A stretch of DNA of 64,000 bases from Epiperipatus broadwayi. Taxonomy: Eukaryota > Onychophora > Udeonychophora > Euonychophora > Peripatidae. Positions 23,500 through 33,935 of the stretch are shown here, piece after piece. The notes under the pieces were generated by a model that was not told where the DNA came from, did not search any database, and saw only the letters and a list, made by a program, of their open reading frames with translations. Position 1 is the first letter of the stretch, and every line of letters starts with the position of its first letter. The DNA lies in the NCBI GenBank assembly GCA_028023455.1, contig JAQFVV010012508.1, positions 2,911,877 through 2,975,876 of the forward strand, written 5' to 3'. The position numbers and the translations under genes are program-made.

Positions 23500-24394
23500 T
23501 CTAACAAAGTTTTTCCAGAATATTTCTCATATCCATTCAAAAACATTCTTCTTATCAAAAATATTTTTATGTTTGTCCTCATTATTTATTCCTGAACATT
23601 ACTTTTATAAACAACCTTTTTTTCAATTTTCAGACTTTCCAACCATCTCCTCTTACAAATTTTTGACACCCCTTGAATTCTCTGGAGTTTTAAAAGCAGC
23701 AGGTTTTGGCTGATTAGCACATTTTTTCACATTTTAAATATTTTTTTAGAACTTTAGTCATCTTTTATTCACTCATTTCTTTACTAACATCATTATCCTT
23801 TTCATCAGAAATTTCTATATTTTTAATATCTTCATAAATATTTCTAGCTTCATTTATGTTTTCTTACATTTTATAAAATAAATATTTCTTTTTCATTGGG
23901 TATAAACATTTTATATTTTTTCCTTTTTAAATTCATAAGAAATATATTTCAACTTCTTCAGAATTTCTATCATAACCTTCTTCCTTATTATTCTTTTCTT
24001 TACTTTCATTATCATTGTTTTCTATGTCATCTACAGATACACCATCCATACTTCCTTCTCCCTCATTATCAAATTTTCTTCGCTACTGATATTATTCAAT
24101 CCAAATCTTTCAGAACTTTTATCATCAAATACACCAACGTTTACATAATTTTCAACATTACCTTTTATTTTCTCTTTATCATCAACATCAAATCCACCAT
24201 CTTCAAATTGTTTAGCCACATTTCCATTATTATTGAATGCATCAACTTCTTCAGAATCTTGTATATTATTTTTATCCTTGTGAATAAATTTCACTTTTGA
24301 CATTAACTTTATTTTATTTTAAAAAAGTCACTTCCTCCTTGAAATTGTTTGTTTGTATGTTGTCTGTCTCTATAAATAGTTCTGAATAGTTTAA
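23500..24394. other. Low-complexity stretch with one unidentified minus-strand frame
   Basis: T-rich on the plus strand. Read on the minus strand it looks like broken coding sequence rich in K, E, D and N (see next entry). A peptide KKCANQPKPAAFKTPENSRG is readable at about 23660-23725, so a longer coding region may have decayed here. Confidence 0.4.
24031..24303 (-). pseudogene. Unrecognised acidic reading frame
   Basis: Ninety codons starting MSKVKFIHKDKNNIQDSEEV, very rich in D, E, K and N, without membrane or catalytic motifs. Downstream (below 24030) similar K/E-rich peptide continues in other frames, which suggests frameshifts. It could be the first exon of a host gene or the ORF1/gag region of an unidentified element. 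I do not assign a function. Confidence 0.3.
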
Positions 24395-24650
24395 TAATAT
24401 ATCTGAGAGCACTGCACCTAGGTGCAGTGCTCTCAGATTCAAAGCTCCTCACTGATGAAGGCCACAAGCCAGAAACTAGTCTGGGGATATTGGATGAGTA
24501 GGCATTAGATAGGGATTTTATGCACAAGCCTTCTGGCATCCATTAATTACTCTGGTTGGCATAGGGTGGCACTACTGTATGGAGAGTTTTGCCTTGTTTA
24601 TAAACAATTATGTGATAGTATAAGAGATGGTGATCATGTGATGTTTATTG
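24395..24650. repeat. M1 right half, copy e, with well-formed hammerhead-like core
   Basis: A right arm only, preceded by a short palindrome (CTGAGAGCACTGCACCTAGG and its complement, 24391-24435). It contains the clearest consensus M1 core: TCCTCA (24446-24451), CTGATGA (24452-24458), GAAAC (24472-24476), triplet GTC (24479-24481), TGGGGA (24482-24487). Confidence 0.85.
24446..24487 (+). ncRNA. Hammerhead-like fold of M1 (non-canonical)
   Basis: Stem I: TCCTCA pairs with TGGGGA (six pairs, one G-U). Core: CTGATGA and GAAA. Stem II: GGC-cacaa-GCC, but its first position would be A-A where hammerheads need G-C. Stem III: AC-ta-GT. Cleavage triplet: GTC before 24482. Copies with AGC/GCT in stem II (for example about 4837 and 25060) keep the pairing by a paired change. 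Activity is uncertain because of the A-A position. Confidence 0.45.
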
Positions 24651-24872
24651 TTATTCATCAGGATAAATCATTTATCCATAAATACTCATTCACCTTGCAA
24701 GTAACATTACTAGTAATAGTTCTTAAAATAACATTATTGCAAAACTTCAAGCAGCTCGTTTTTGATTCCTAAATGCATTTTTCTTAAGTCCAACATAAAA
24801 AACCAGTTTAGAGAAATCTGCATCATAAATATACTCAAAGATTTTAAAGACCGCATAAGAACGAGTAAGTTA

Positions 24873-25277
24873 AACCATCGAACATCACGTGATCACCATT
24901 CTTTATGCTCACACAAGCTGTTTTTCACAGAGGTAAAACTCTCCATACAGTAGTGACATTCAGTGCAAGCCAGAGTAGTCAATGGATGCAGGAAAGTTTT
25001 TGCATAAAATTACTATTTAGTGCCTTCTCATCAAATAATCCCTGACTAGTTTCTAGCTGTGGCTTTCATCAGTAAGGAGCCTTGGATCTGATCTAGATGC
25101 AGTTTTCTCAGATCCAAGTCCCCTCACTGATGAAAGACACAAGCTAAAAACTATTCTGGGGATATTGGGTGAGTAGGCACTAAATAAGGATTTTATGCAC
25201 AAGCCTTCTTGCATCCATTGATTACTCTGGCTTACATTGAGTGGCGCTACTGTATGGATAGATTTGCCTCTGTGAAA
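24873..25277. mobile_element. M1 foldback repeat, copy f, with 10-bp TSD
   Basis: Flanked by GAGTAAGTTA at 24863-24872 and 25278-25287. The left outer arm (AACATCACGTGATCACC) is complete while the right side ends at TTTGCCTCTGTGAAA. The element's two ends are therefore not symmetrical, although most of it folds back on itself. Confidence 0.85.
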
Positions 25278-25287
25278 GAGTAAGTTA

Positions 25288-26195
25288 CTTACTTATGCAT
25301 ATATTAATTTGAATATTCAAATCTTTCATCCAACCTTATGGTACTTTAGCAATGACCTCTGTAAATAAATATACAACCGATTCAAAATATTGACATGAAA
25401 TAAATAGTTAATTTTCATTCCTCCATCTTTTACATTTTCTTTATATTTTTTGTAGTTAGAAATTTCTATAAAATTATAAAACGGTTAAAACACCTGTAGA
25501 GGTCCCTGCTATCGCATTTATACGCATATTGTTGAGGTTATAACCTCAGTAAATATTACTTACATGTAATCAATGTGCGTTTAATAAATTTATAATTAAA
25601 ACTAAAATCAATATATTATTTTTTTATCGGAGAAAACTTTTTATTATAAAATGATGTTTTTTTCAAATCTAGGTAGCCTTCATACAAAATATATAAAAAA
25701 ACAAAAAACAAAGAAAAATTAAAACTGAAAAGGAAGATGATAAACAAATAATAATTATAATTGCAAGAACGTAGAAACTGAAAAACCTAAACAGTATAAT
25801 TGAATTCAAATATATATACTTTTTATAACATTAATAGAATATTTTTATTTCTGTGATATTTATAAAGGTATAATAATTTAAATTATAGCATTTTTTTTTT
25901 TTAATTTTAAAAAAGTGCCTATATTATTATTATTATTTATTGATTCTTTAAATTTTATATATAAACAATTATATAATATTTGAACAATTACCATACTTAT
26001 ATTACTTGTATATGTGTGTATAAAGAATGATTTTTAAAAAAAATAATATTCTATTAATTTTAATACTGGCCATATATAAGAATATTTTTGAAGTAATAAT
26101 TTTGTAAATGCCTATTATAAGAACCTTTTACAAGTCAGATTTTCTAGAAATTATTTAATAACTGAAATACACGCTTACTATATACCTGTATCAAT
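25288..26195. other. AT-rich stretch
   Basis: No gene or shared repeat recognised. Long A and T runs and short ATT repeats (about 25921-25937). The phrase GTTATAACCTCAGTAAATATTA... (about 25537) has an inverted relative at about 46950-47030 (AGGGACCTCTACAGGTGTTT and its complement), so an unclassified dispersed repeat is present at both places. Confidence 0.5.
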
Positions 26196-26199
26196 ATAG

Positions 26200-26700
26200 A
26201 GTTTATGAGCACAGACTTTCACACGACCCACCATTTTCCACTCTATCTCATAACCCTGAGACACTTGAACACATATATGTGAAAAGATAAATAATCACCA
26301 ATATATGTATTTCATCCTAAACCAGCAATCATCAGTTGGTCCAGATTATTATCTCTACACTTATATGCAATAAGTACTCAGATATATATTAAGATAGACA
26401 ATCTTCATACTTTAATGACCAGGCTTCAATACACTCCACACTCCACATTCCAACTCTTCAACCATCCATCCACTTGAAAATCTGACGAGGAATGCTTAAA
26501 GGCCACCCTGAGGCTGAGATTCTCGTCACACCCATATTGACCTAAAGTCAATCTGACGCCTCATGCACAGGACATAATTCATTTAATACATATATGTGTA
26601 GAGATGATAATCTGAACCAACTGATGATTGTTGGTTTAGCATGAAATACATATATTGGTGATTATTTATCTTTTCGACATATATGTGTTCAAAATTATTT
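26200..26700. mobile_element. M2a elements, copy 2 (-) with adjacent partial copy (+)
   Basis: A full-length minus-oriented M2a (26200-26575) is followed by a plus-oriented fragment (about 26576-26700), giving an inverted pair. Both carry the hammerhead region: CTGATGA on the minus strand at 26329-26335 and on the plus strand at 26621-26627. In both, the first stem II pair is T-T, as in the 13934 copy, defining a subfamily. Confidence 0.8.
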
Positions 26701-26879
26701 AGTAAATTTATAAACAACACTCACTCATTTTAATCTATAAATTGAATAATTTCCATTCAGTCTCCATTGACCTTATATGGGTAGAAAACTAATCATAGAT
26801 ATTTCATAGAAGTAAAACTCTACATTAGTGGTAATTATAGCAAAACATCAAGCTAATCACTTAATAAATAATATTTTTG

Positions 26880-27715
26880 CTGTGTAATTTTCACCACCCA
26901 ACTCTCACTCAAGGTAGGAACTGGTTTCTGTCTGCTTTTAACATCTTGTGGATGGATGTAATCATAAATATATGATCAGTAACATATGAAAAAGATGTAT
27001 GATTGCTAAGATTCACATTTGACAATGAACTAGCGCTCATCAGTTGGCCCAGATCACAATCTCTTACACAACTTCTATCATTGTTTAGTATGTATAAATA
27101 GGGAATATGTTAAAATAGGCACAACTCACTATACATATTGCCATACACAGCAAGCTAGAGTAATCAATGGATGCCAGAAGGCTTGTGCATAAAATCACCA
27201 TCTAGTACCTACTCATCCAATATCCCTAGACTATTTTCTGGTTGTGGCCTTCGTCAGTGAGGAGCCTTGGATCTGAGGGCACTGCACCAAACCTCCTCAC
27301 TGATGAAGGCCACAAGCCAGAAACTAGTTTGGGGATATTGGATGAGTAGGCACTAGATGGGGATTTTATGCACAAGCCTTTTGGCATCCACTGATTACTC
27401 TAGCTTGCTGTGTGTGGCAATACATATAATGAGTTTTGCCTGTTTTAACAACAGTTATACACAAGCATAAAAAGTGGTGGTCATGTGATGTTTATAGGGA
27501 AAATGTGTAAGAGATTGTAATTTGGGCCAACTGATGAGTACTAGTTCAGCATGAAGTGTGCATCTTGGAAGATATTACATCTTTTTCATGTGTTTGATCA
27601 CATATTTATGATTATACTCATCTACAAGGTGTTAAAAGCAGATAAAAACTAGTCCCTACTTTGAGTGAGAGTGGTGTGGTGAAAATTACACCATAGAAAC
27701 ATTATTCATTAAGTG
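26880..27715. mobile_element. M2b foldback element with an M1 nested in its loop
   Basis: The arms at about 26880-27075 and 27505-27715 are reverse complements; landmarks are GTGTAATTTTCACCACCCAA at the left end and its complement GTGGTGAAAATTACAC at the right. Each arm has a hammerhead region (minus strand CTGATGA complement 27038-27044; plus strand CTGATGA 27531-27537). Both cores are decayed (GAAG in place of GAAA on the right). A complete M1 sits between the arms. Confidence 0.82.
27112..27497. repeat. M1 foldback repeat, copy g
   Basis: A nearly symmetrical M1 nested in the M2b loop. The right arm has the consensus core at about 27300-27345 (CTGATGA, GGC/GCC, GAAAC). In the left arm, read on the minus strand, CTGACGA replaces CTGATGA, a change tolerated at that position in hammerheads. 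Confidence 0.85.
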
Positions 27716-27734
27716 GAGAATATAAACAAAGATA

Positions 27735-27800
27735 TAATAAAAGACACAAAATGCATCTTGGGGGTCATCTGTCTTTTATTGTATCTTTATTTATATGAAT
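27735..27800 (+). repeat. M2b fragment as a small hairpin
   Basis: GATATAATAAAAGACA and its complement TGTCTTTTATTGTATC flank AAATGCATCTTGGGGGTC, the M2b region around the hammerhead cleavage site. It is a short inverted relic of the family. Confidence 0.65.
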
Positions 27801-27883
27801 TTAAAAGAATATGTGTTAGTATTGAGGTTATTTAATATATGTTCATGTGCTACATTTATACAGTTGCCTGGATTTTCCACTGA

Positions 27884-28010
27884 ACATCACATGATCACCA
27901 TTTCTTATGTTTACACAAGCTGTTTACACAGAGGGTAAACTTCTTGCATCCACCGATTACTCTGGATTGCACTGGTGGCACTATTGTATGGAGAGTTTAG
28001 CCTCTGGGTC
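27884..28010. repeat. M1 repeat, copy h (internally deleted)
   Basis: The left outer arm (AACATCACATGATCACC) runs almost directly into the right arm (CACTATTGTATGGAGAG); the inner arms and core are missing. Confidence 0.75.
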
Positions 28011-28655
28011 TAGATTTTCATTATATTTTAAAATACGTTTATTGTCTAAAATGTTAATTAGGTTTTGTCTTTTTTATTTATTATTTTAAAGTTTATTTTA
28101 TTGTTAATTTTTTTATTGATTTTATTTATACTTTAAATTAAAAATATTTAAACAAAGAAAGTAAATCATCTTCCCCCAGATTATGACATGAAAGTACTTT
28201 AAATGTTGAACAGAAGATCAAGAATAGAATGAATCCACCTATTCAAAAGTTCCTCATTTATTAATTTTATTTGACTATTATACTCATTCTTATTTGAGCA
28301 ATAATTTATAGCCCTATGAAGTTTAGAACTTAAAGCATTAATTTTAATTTTGTTTGGATCTTTATTAGAATTCTAATTATGTTATTATCCAGTTTGCTTT
28401 TTTATGTATTGATGTTTTTATATTATATCTACCATTCATGTAAGATTTAATTAACATTATGTTTAAATGTGCAAATTTAATATTTTCTTCTTCTACAATA
28501 AATTTAATATTTTTATTTAATTTATTAATATTCTCAATAAAAAATCTAATTGCCTCTGATTCTTATTAAATATTAACAGATAATCACCCAAAATGTTAAT
28601 ATTATAAAAACAGATTTAAAAAAAGGTGTAGTGTTACCTATAAAACAGGTAAAGG
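28011..28655. other. AT-rich stretch
   Basis: Nothing recognised; long A and T runs with no frame above chance. Confidence 0.5.
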
Positions 28656-28661
28656 TAATTA

Positions 28662-28952
28662 TTGAAATTTGTTGCAAAAAAATTACATTTGAGACTCAAT
28701 ACAACTCAACTACTGCTGCCACTTGAAATATGTTGCTACACCCACCCAAAGTTGAAAGCACCAGGAACACATAAATTAGCAGGATTGGCTGCATTCTTGT
28801 TTAGAAACCATCATCTCTGCAGATTTGAATTGGACAGAAAAAACAGTTTAACATGCTATCTCAGAGATGTGACAAGCATTAGATTTAAACAGGGAAGCAT
28901 TAATCCAACCAAAGAGGATAACATATGTTGCTATCATATATACCTACTTTAG
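28662..28952 (+). pseudogene. Unrecognised frame upstream of the GIY-YIG fragment
   Basis: A 96-codon frame beginning MKFVAKKLHLRLNTTQ with a segment FRNHHLCRFELDRK. It lies directly upstream of a Penelope-like endonuclease fragment and its composition is less AT-biased than the flanks, so it may be a decayed inner part of the same element. Between 28953 and 29065, broken peptide resembling the pre-endonuclease linker (YIPTLAKKNFLK) is readable. I cannot align it to a known RT motif. Confidence 0.35.
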
Positions 28953-29064
28953 CTAAAAAAAACTTTTTAAAACACTTACTATAGATTTTAATTTGTTTTC
29001 ACATGCCACTAACAGATTAGTTAAAAATTCAAATGACAAATTTATACCGTCCAAACCCCCCAGG

Positions 29065-29498
29065 CTGGTTATAAAATAACATGCCCCCAAAATGGCTGCA
29101 ATGTGACTTATTGTGGAGAAACATGTGATGCAATATCTACCAGGGTATCACAACATCAATATTTATACAACAGGGCTGAAATAAAATCTGAGGGCAGCTC
29201 TATATTTTTCGAACATTAAAAATCCACAGGCGAGGTGTTTGAACCCTCCATGGCTAAAATGATGTGCACTGAGTGCAGTGATGCCAAGCATAAGATTAAG
29301 AAAGCATGCTTCATTGCAGACAACCCCAATGGCATCAACAGGAGAGATGCTTGCTTCTCCATTTTGAAAAAATGGGTCATCGATGCTATTTGCATAAATT
29401 TGCCTATATCTTTATTAAAAAAGATAACTACAACAATAACTAGTATAAGCTATGAATATGGGAACATGAAGTTTTTGAAAGCACTAAGCAATTATTAA
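29065..29498 (+). pseudogene. Penelope-like element, GIY-YIG endonuclease fragment (first)
   Basis: One frame runs from about 29065 to 29498 with a single stop (about 29216). It begins YKITCPQNGCNVTYCGET, with paired Cys and the YIG-type strand (YCG here), continues STRVSQHQ, and after the stop reads TECSDAKHKIKKACFIADN. The order YkI-C-C-YxGET-R-H, then kLri.EA-like text, matches the GIY-YIG domain at the C-terminus of Penelope-like retroelements. No RT is readable nearby. It is a single-domain fossil distinct in sequence from the one at 61565. Confidence 0.65.
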
Positions 29499-29825
29499 TT
29501 TGTATTATAGCTTCAAGTATGTGTGATTCAAACGCAATATATAGAGTTGAATTCAATGAAAAATATTGCAAACAAAAAGGTTTATTATTAGGAGGAGTTC
29601 TTAAGTGGAATATTGTATTGTAAATACACAGAAGATTTAGAAATTATTTATGTTAAGAAATAAAAAATGCTCCAGCTTTTATAAAAGGATGTGAGTAAAT
29701 AAATATTCAATCAAAACAAGATTGAAATAAACAACTATTAATATCTATATTTAATATTTATTCAACTGGCTTTCATCTCCGTAAAACCTTCTTAATATAT
29801 TATACTATACAATATATAAGCAATG
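29499..29825. other. AT-rich spacer
   Basis: Nothing recognised between the GIY-YIG fragment and LINE copy E. Confidence 0.45.
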
Positions 29826-30424
29826 TGATGCAATGAGATTTCTCCTTATATGATGTCAGGAATCTCTCAGCCACTCTGCCCAGAGAAACCTGATAGACAC
29901 TTTACCTTCCTTTTCCATTCTCTGTCCTAAGTTATTCCCATATTCTTATCTATCCTGCCCCATCCCATTTCCACATCATCTTTGTCCATTCTATGGCTTT
30001 TATATCTAAATCCCCCTTAACTTTTTCCAAACACAGCATAAAAGCCAAGAACCCACTTACTTTATAATGGTTTTGTTTATATTTATTCTCTCATAACTTC
30101 ATTATTTGTATTTTTTTGCTGTAATTCAAATTAACAGTTGTCTAATATTTTCTATACCTTCGTTACATAATTTGCTGACTAAATCACCCACATTTCTCCA
30201 TTTAGGTGTATATTTCCTTATTACTAATGATCCTCTTTGAGCCTTAAACAGTACTTTTCTTACTATTATCATAAATTAACTTACACCCAATATTCAGTTT
30301 ACTTCTATATATACTTAAACCCTTATTATTCTCCATACTAGTTTTTTATTTCTCCAACTCATTATTTTTTATTAATGCATCTATTCTTCTATCCCATTCC
30401 TTGCCTCTATAACACTCAACAATA
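29826..30424 (-). mobile_element. CR1-like LINE, copy E, 3' end only
   Basis: A minus-strand 3' fragment: the 3' end near 29826 has ATTGCATCACATTGC-type repeats, followed (moving right) by the C-terminal coding region with several stops. Its 5' truncation point at about 30424 joins an M1 left arm (TAGTAAACATTGTATACAAT), the same arrangement seen for copies C, F and G. Confidence 0.8.
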
Positions 30425-31019
30425 GTAAACATTGTATACAATAGTCCCACCCACTGAAAATATTAGTATTCAATGAATGTAAGAAGGTTTTTGCATAAAA
30501 TCTATATCCTGCATACTCGTCCAATATTACCAGACTAGTTTTTAGTTTGTGGTTTTTACCAGTGAGAAGCCTCAGATCTAAGAATACTGTACCTAGATCT
30601 TTTGATTTATTGCAAATCTCCAGACACCTATCCTGTTTATAAAATGAAGGTGACTATAATTTAAAAAACAAAGAAACCAAAATGTATGAATATTGAATTG
30701 GGCTCAGATCTATACAACTATTTTAATGAATAAGCTTGGAATAAAAACATTGTTTTTTTTTATCTTGGATTCATAGCTTTATAGTTCACTAAATACACAA
30801 AAGGTGGCTCTTGGAGGATTGCATTAGATGCTAAGATCTAGGGGTGGTGCTCTCATATCCAAGACTTCTCACTGATGAAACCCACAAGATAGAAACTGGT
30901 CTGGGGATATTAAATGAATAGGCACTAGATAGGGATTTTATGCATAAACCTTCTATCCATTGATTACTAAAGTGGATCTAGGTGGCTCTACAGTATGGAG
31001 AGTTTGCTATATGATTACC
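30425..31019. repeat. M1 foldback repeat, copy i (long loop)
   Basis: Arms at about 30425-30600 and 30830-31016 flank a long loop containing ATGAATAAGCTTGGAATAAA. The plus-strand core reads CTGATGA, then ACC/GAT (unpaired), then GAAAC and a GGTC triplet, so it has eroded. LINE E lies on its left and LINE F on its right. Confidence 0.85.
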
Positions 31020-31149
31020 ATTAAAACAAAGAAAAGTTTTTCTCCTTTTGTATAAAGGGGTTTGGAGAGTAGTAGAAAAAGCATACATTTAAATATAGAG
31101 TAGGTAACTTGGAAAATTAAGGAATATGGATTACATTTGTACCCCACAA

Positions 31150-32197
31150 TGTATATATATGCTGTGGTAGAATGCTCTATATGTGATAAGGTTTATCATT
31201 TAAAATGATTAAATAAGGCTAGGAAGGATGTAACAGGTGTACGATCATGTATAAATGTAATAAAAGAGGTAACAAAATGCTTTCTAAGTGTAGATAGGTT
31301 AAAGAGAAAGTCAGGAGAAATGGAACAAAGTATACTTTAGAAAGATAGAATAGAAATGACAAGAGATATAGATGACAAAATAAGTAGTGCAATGGAGATG
31401 GTTAGCCAAAAAATAAGTAAGATTGAGAAAGAGGTAAAAGATGTGAAAACAAAATTAAATTTATTAGAGATGATGTGTTAGCATATTAAGGAATTAATGA
31501 ATAGAAACAATAATGAAGAACTAGATAAGGAAGTCCAAAAGGTGGAAGAGGATATCACAACTGAAGTAGGGAAAGTAAACTATGAAACAGTGTTGATAAA
31601 AGACTCGCTAATTAGAGGATGTGGAGATGTAATTGCAAGGGAAAATAGAAACAGGTATGTAAGAATATGTTTGACTGAAACTAGAATTAGGGATGTTACA
31701 GATGAGGTAAAGAAACAAGGGAGTAGAGATGTGTAAGTTATGGTAGGGACAAATAATTTGTCAGAACCATCAGAAAAAATAAAGGATGAGTACATAGAAT
31801 TGATTAGTAACTTAAGATTAAAGGAAGAGTAGAAATAGTTGGATTATTACCAAGGTTCAAAAATAGGTATATATTAGATAGGGCATGTTCTGTAAATGAG
31901 AGATTGAAAAAATTATGTGAGAGGAATAATGTTATGTTTGTGGATGTGTGGGATTTTTTTAGTAGTAAGAGGGAGCTGTATAGTAAAGATGGATCACACT
32001 TAGCAAAACAAGAAAGTGAAGTTTTAGGGAGTTTAATTTATAAAGAATATAGTTCTAGAAACTTAGAAACTTATAAAGGAGGATATGGTTTTAAGTTGCA
32101 GTTTTATCAGAAAGAAAAATGGATGGATATAAAAAATAAACAAAGGGTAACTGATATAGATATAAATGTAGAATGTGGAGAGGGAATGGGTCTGTAA
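31150..32197 (+). pseudogene. LINE ORF1: PHD-like finger plus SGNH esterase domain
   Basis: Broken into three frames (31497-31736, then 31737-31900 in another frame, then 31904-32197). A Cys-rich start (CTPQC..., then SICDKVYHLK at about 31171-31200) resembles a PHD finger with its last Cys mutated to a stop. The esterase part shows block I as KDSLIRG (31590; GDS is intact in copy C), block III as GTNNLSE (about 31748), and block V as DGSHL (31988-32002), holding the Asp-x-x-His pair. PHD and esterase in ORF1 are known for CR1-type LINEs. The coding region is inactivated by a stop at 31734 and frameshifts. Confidence 0.75.
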
Positions 32198-32279
32198 TAT
32201 TAATGATAAGCAAGTTACTTACAAATGTAATAGAAAAAAAAGAGTCAAAAGAATTTATAAAGGAGTAGTAAGAAAAGAA

Positions 32280-33116
32280 AAAATTGTTAAAATTGGATAT
32301 TTAAATATGCAAGGTAGTAGAAGACTAGAAAAATTGTTAGCAATAAAGCAATTAAAATGAAGAGCTTGAGGTATTAGATGTAGCAGAACCACACCTAAGA
32401 GAAGAAGGAGAACCTACATTGGAAGACTTGGTATAGCAGGGTATAAATAGAGAAGAAAAAGAAAAAAAGGGGTGATGGTATAGGAGTTATGCCAAAAAAT
32501 ATTTAAATATTGCTAAATGTCAAGAACATTTGTGGTTTGAGATAAAGTTATGAAGACAAGAATGGATCATGGCTATAGTGTATATAGCCACTGAAGATAG
32601 CTAAACTATAATGGAGTGGAACTGTAGCATATATAAATGCCTAGTTAAGGATATACAGAGTTTTTTTAAAAAGGGGAAGAAAATAATGGCTATAGGGGAT
32701 ATGAATGAGCATATTGATGAAACGAATGATATTATAACCAAGAATGGACAGCTTTTGAAGAATTTTTGTCAGAGAGTGAATTTGAGCATTGGAAATTTAT
32801 CAAATATTTATGAGGGACAATACACATGGTCTAGGAATAATATATTTCACACAATAGATTATGTATAAGTAGAGAAAAAGGGAATAATAAAGTACGGAAA
32901 ATTAAAATGTTTGATAATGAAGAGAGAGTATGTAATAGTGATCATAATTTCTTTATAATAGAAATGGTTAGTAGTGTGATGGAAAATAATAATAAAAGTA
33001 GAAAGAACAGTGAAAGATGTGGATGGAAAATGAATGATAAGAATAAGTTAGAAAAATATAAAATAAAAGTAGAAGAAATTATGGAAGAGTTTGTTGGGGA
33101 TAAATATAAGGATTAG
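32280..33116 (+). pseudogene. LINE ORF2: AP-like endonuclease domain
   Basis: Starts KIGYLNMQGSRRLEKLL (about 32290; the family's N-terminal Asn strand), then AEPHLREEG where the usual catalytic Glu of ETH is present in shifted form. The frame 32611-32868 holds AIGDMNEHIDE (the GDxN catalytic motif) and YTWSRNN...HTIDYV (the TW and IDYV motifs). The frame 32907-33116 contains CNSDHNFFIIEM, the terminal SDH motif. Order and spacing fit exonuclease-endonuclease-phosphatase family endonucleases of non-LTR elements. At least two stops and a frameshift separate these blocks. Confidence 0.8.
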
Positions 33117-33160
33117 AGTAGAAAAGTAGCAAATGTGGTTTTAGGTGAGAATATTCATAA

Positions 33161-33935
33161 TGTAATGATCCGGAGAAAGCGACTTAACGTAATCTGCACT
33201 ACGGGGCGCCATCTAGGCATTTGAACCTAGAAAAATTTATAAAGTAGGCAGATACGTAAGTCAAAAAAAAAAAATTTTTTTTTTTTTTTTTTTAAATTTT
33301 GATTCCGGTCGTTAGCCCATGTCACTAGCTCAGTGGAATAGCAGAGATTTAATAAGATAATCTAAGAGTATATATAAAAAAAGGAATAAAATAAGCCACT
33401 GCCAGTAATTAACATACAAACATTTATTTATGCACATATATATAAGATTTAAAATTATTTTAGTATTAGTTTTACATTTTAATTTTTAACATTCTTTTTA
33501 ACTTTGATTTTTGACTTTAATTTACATTTAATTACTATTATATTCTAATTTTACATTTTAATTAAGTTCGCACAGATGGGATTATAGAAGCTTGTTTTAA
33601 TATGTTGCTATAGATCGGTTACATAGATTACACGGTTAAAAACATTTCAAAATAAACATAAACGATCAAAATATAAAATCATTGATTACTGACAATTGCG
33701 GAGGGAAATTTATACGTAACCCAATAGTATTCACCATAAGATACTTGCATTGTCACCAATAACTTAAAAGACATCCGAATAAATACATTTTAGATACTCA
33801 CCGTAAGGTATCATTATTTATCGAATGTCTATATATTTTGATCAAATATGGAAACGCAAAACATAGTTAACCAATAAACAATCCATGCAAGCATCTATAA
33901 ACAACTTAAATTTAATGCATTTTTATTTAGGATCG
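33161..33935 (-). repeat. Partial LTR, minus orientation
   Basis: About 775 bp that align directly with 37080-37860, including ATTCGCACAGATGGGATTAT, ATAGATCGGTTACATAGATT and CACCGTAAGGTATCATTATT. They diverge abruptly at about 33936, after the shared AACAACTTAAATTTAAT. Confidence 0.85.

Larger units (their letters stand above)
31020..33160 (+). mobile_element. CR1-like LINE, copy F, ORF1 and endonuclease (first half)
   Basis: The most complete copy. It begins about 100 bp upstream of a decayed zinc-finger-like region, then ORF1 with a coiled-coil-like stretch and SGNH-esterase signature, then the AP-type endonuclease up to 33116. It is interrupted at 33160 by the LTR composite and resumes at 38750 (GAATAAAAGTAATAGAAAAG). 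The uninterrupted order is confirmed by copy C (10120-10190). Confidence 0.88.

Noticed and set aside
23896-24300. 134-codon Phe/Ile/Tyr-rich plus-strand frame
   Set aside because: Composition typical of the antisense of a K/E/D/N-rich frame; the minus-strand reading is more protein-like.
33330-33352. tRNA gene suggested by AGCTCAGTGGAATAGC
   Set aside because: A-box resemblance only; no B box or cloverleaf at the right distance, and the sequence is part of the LTR.
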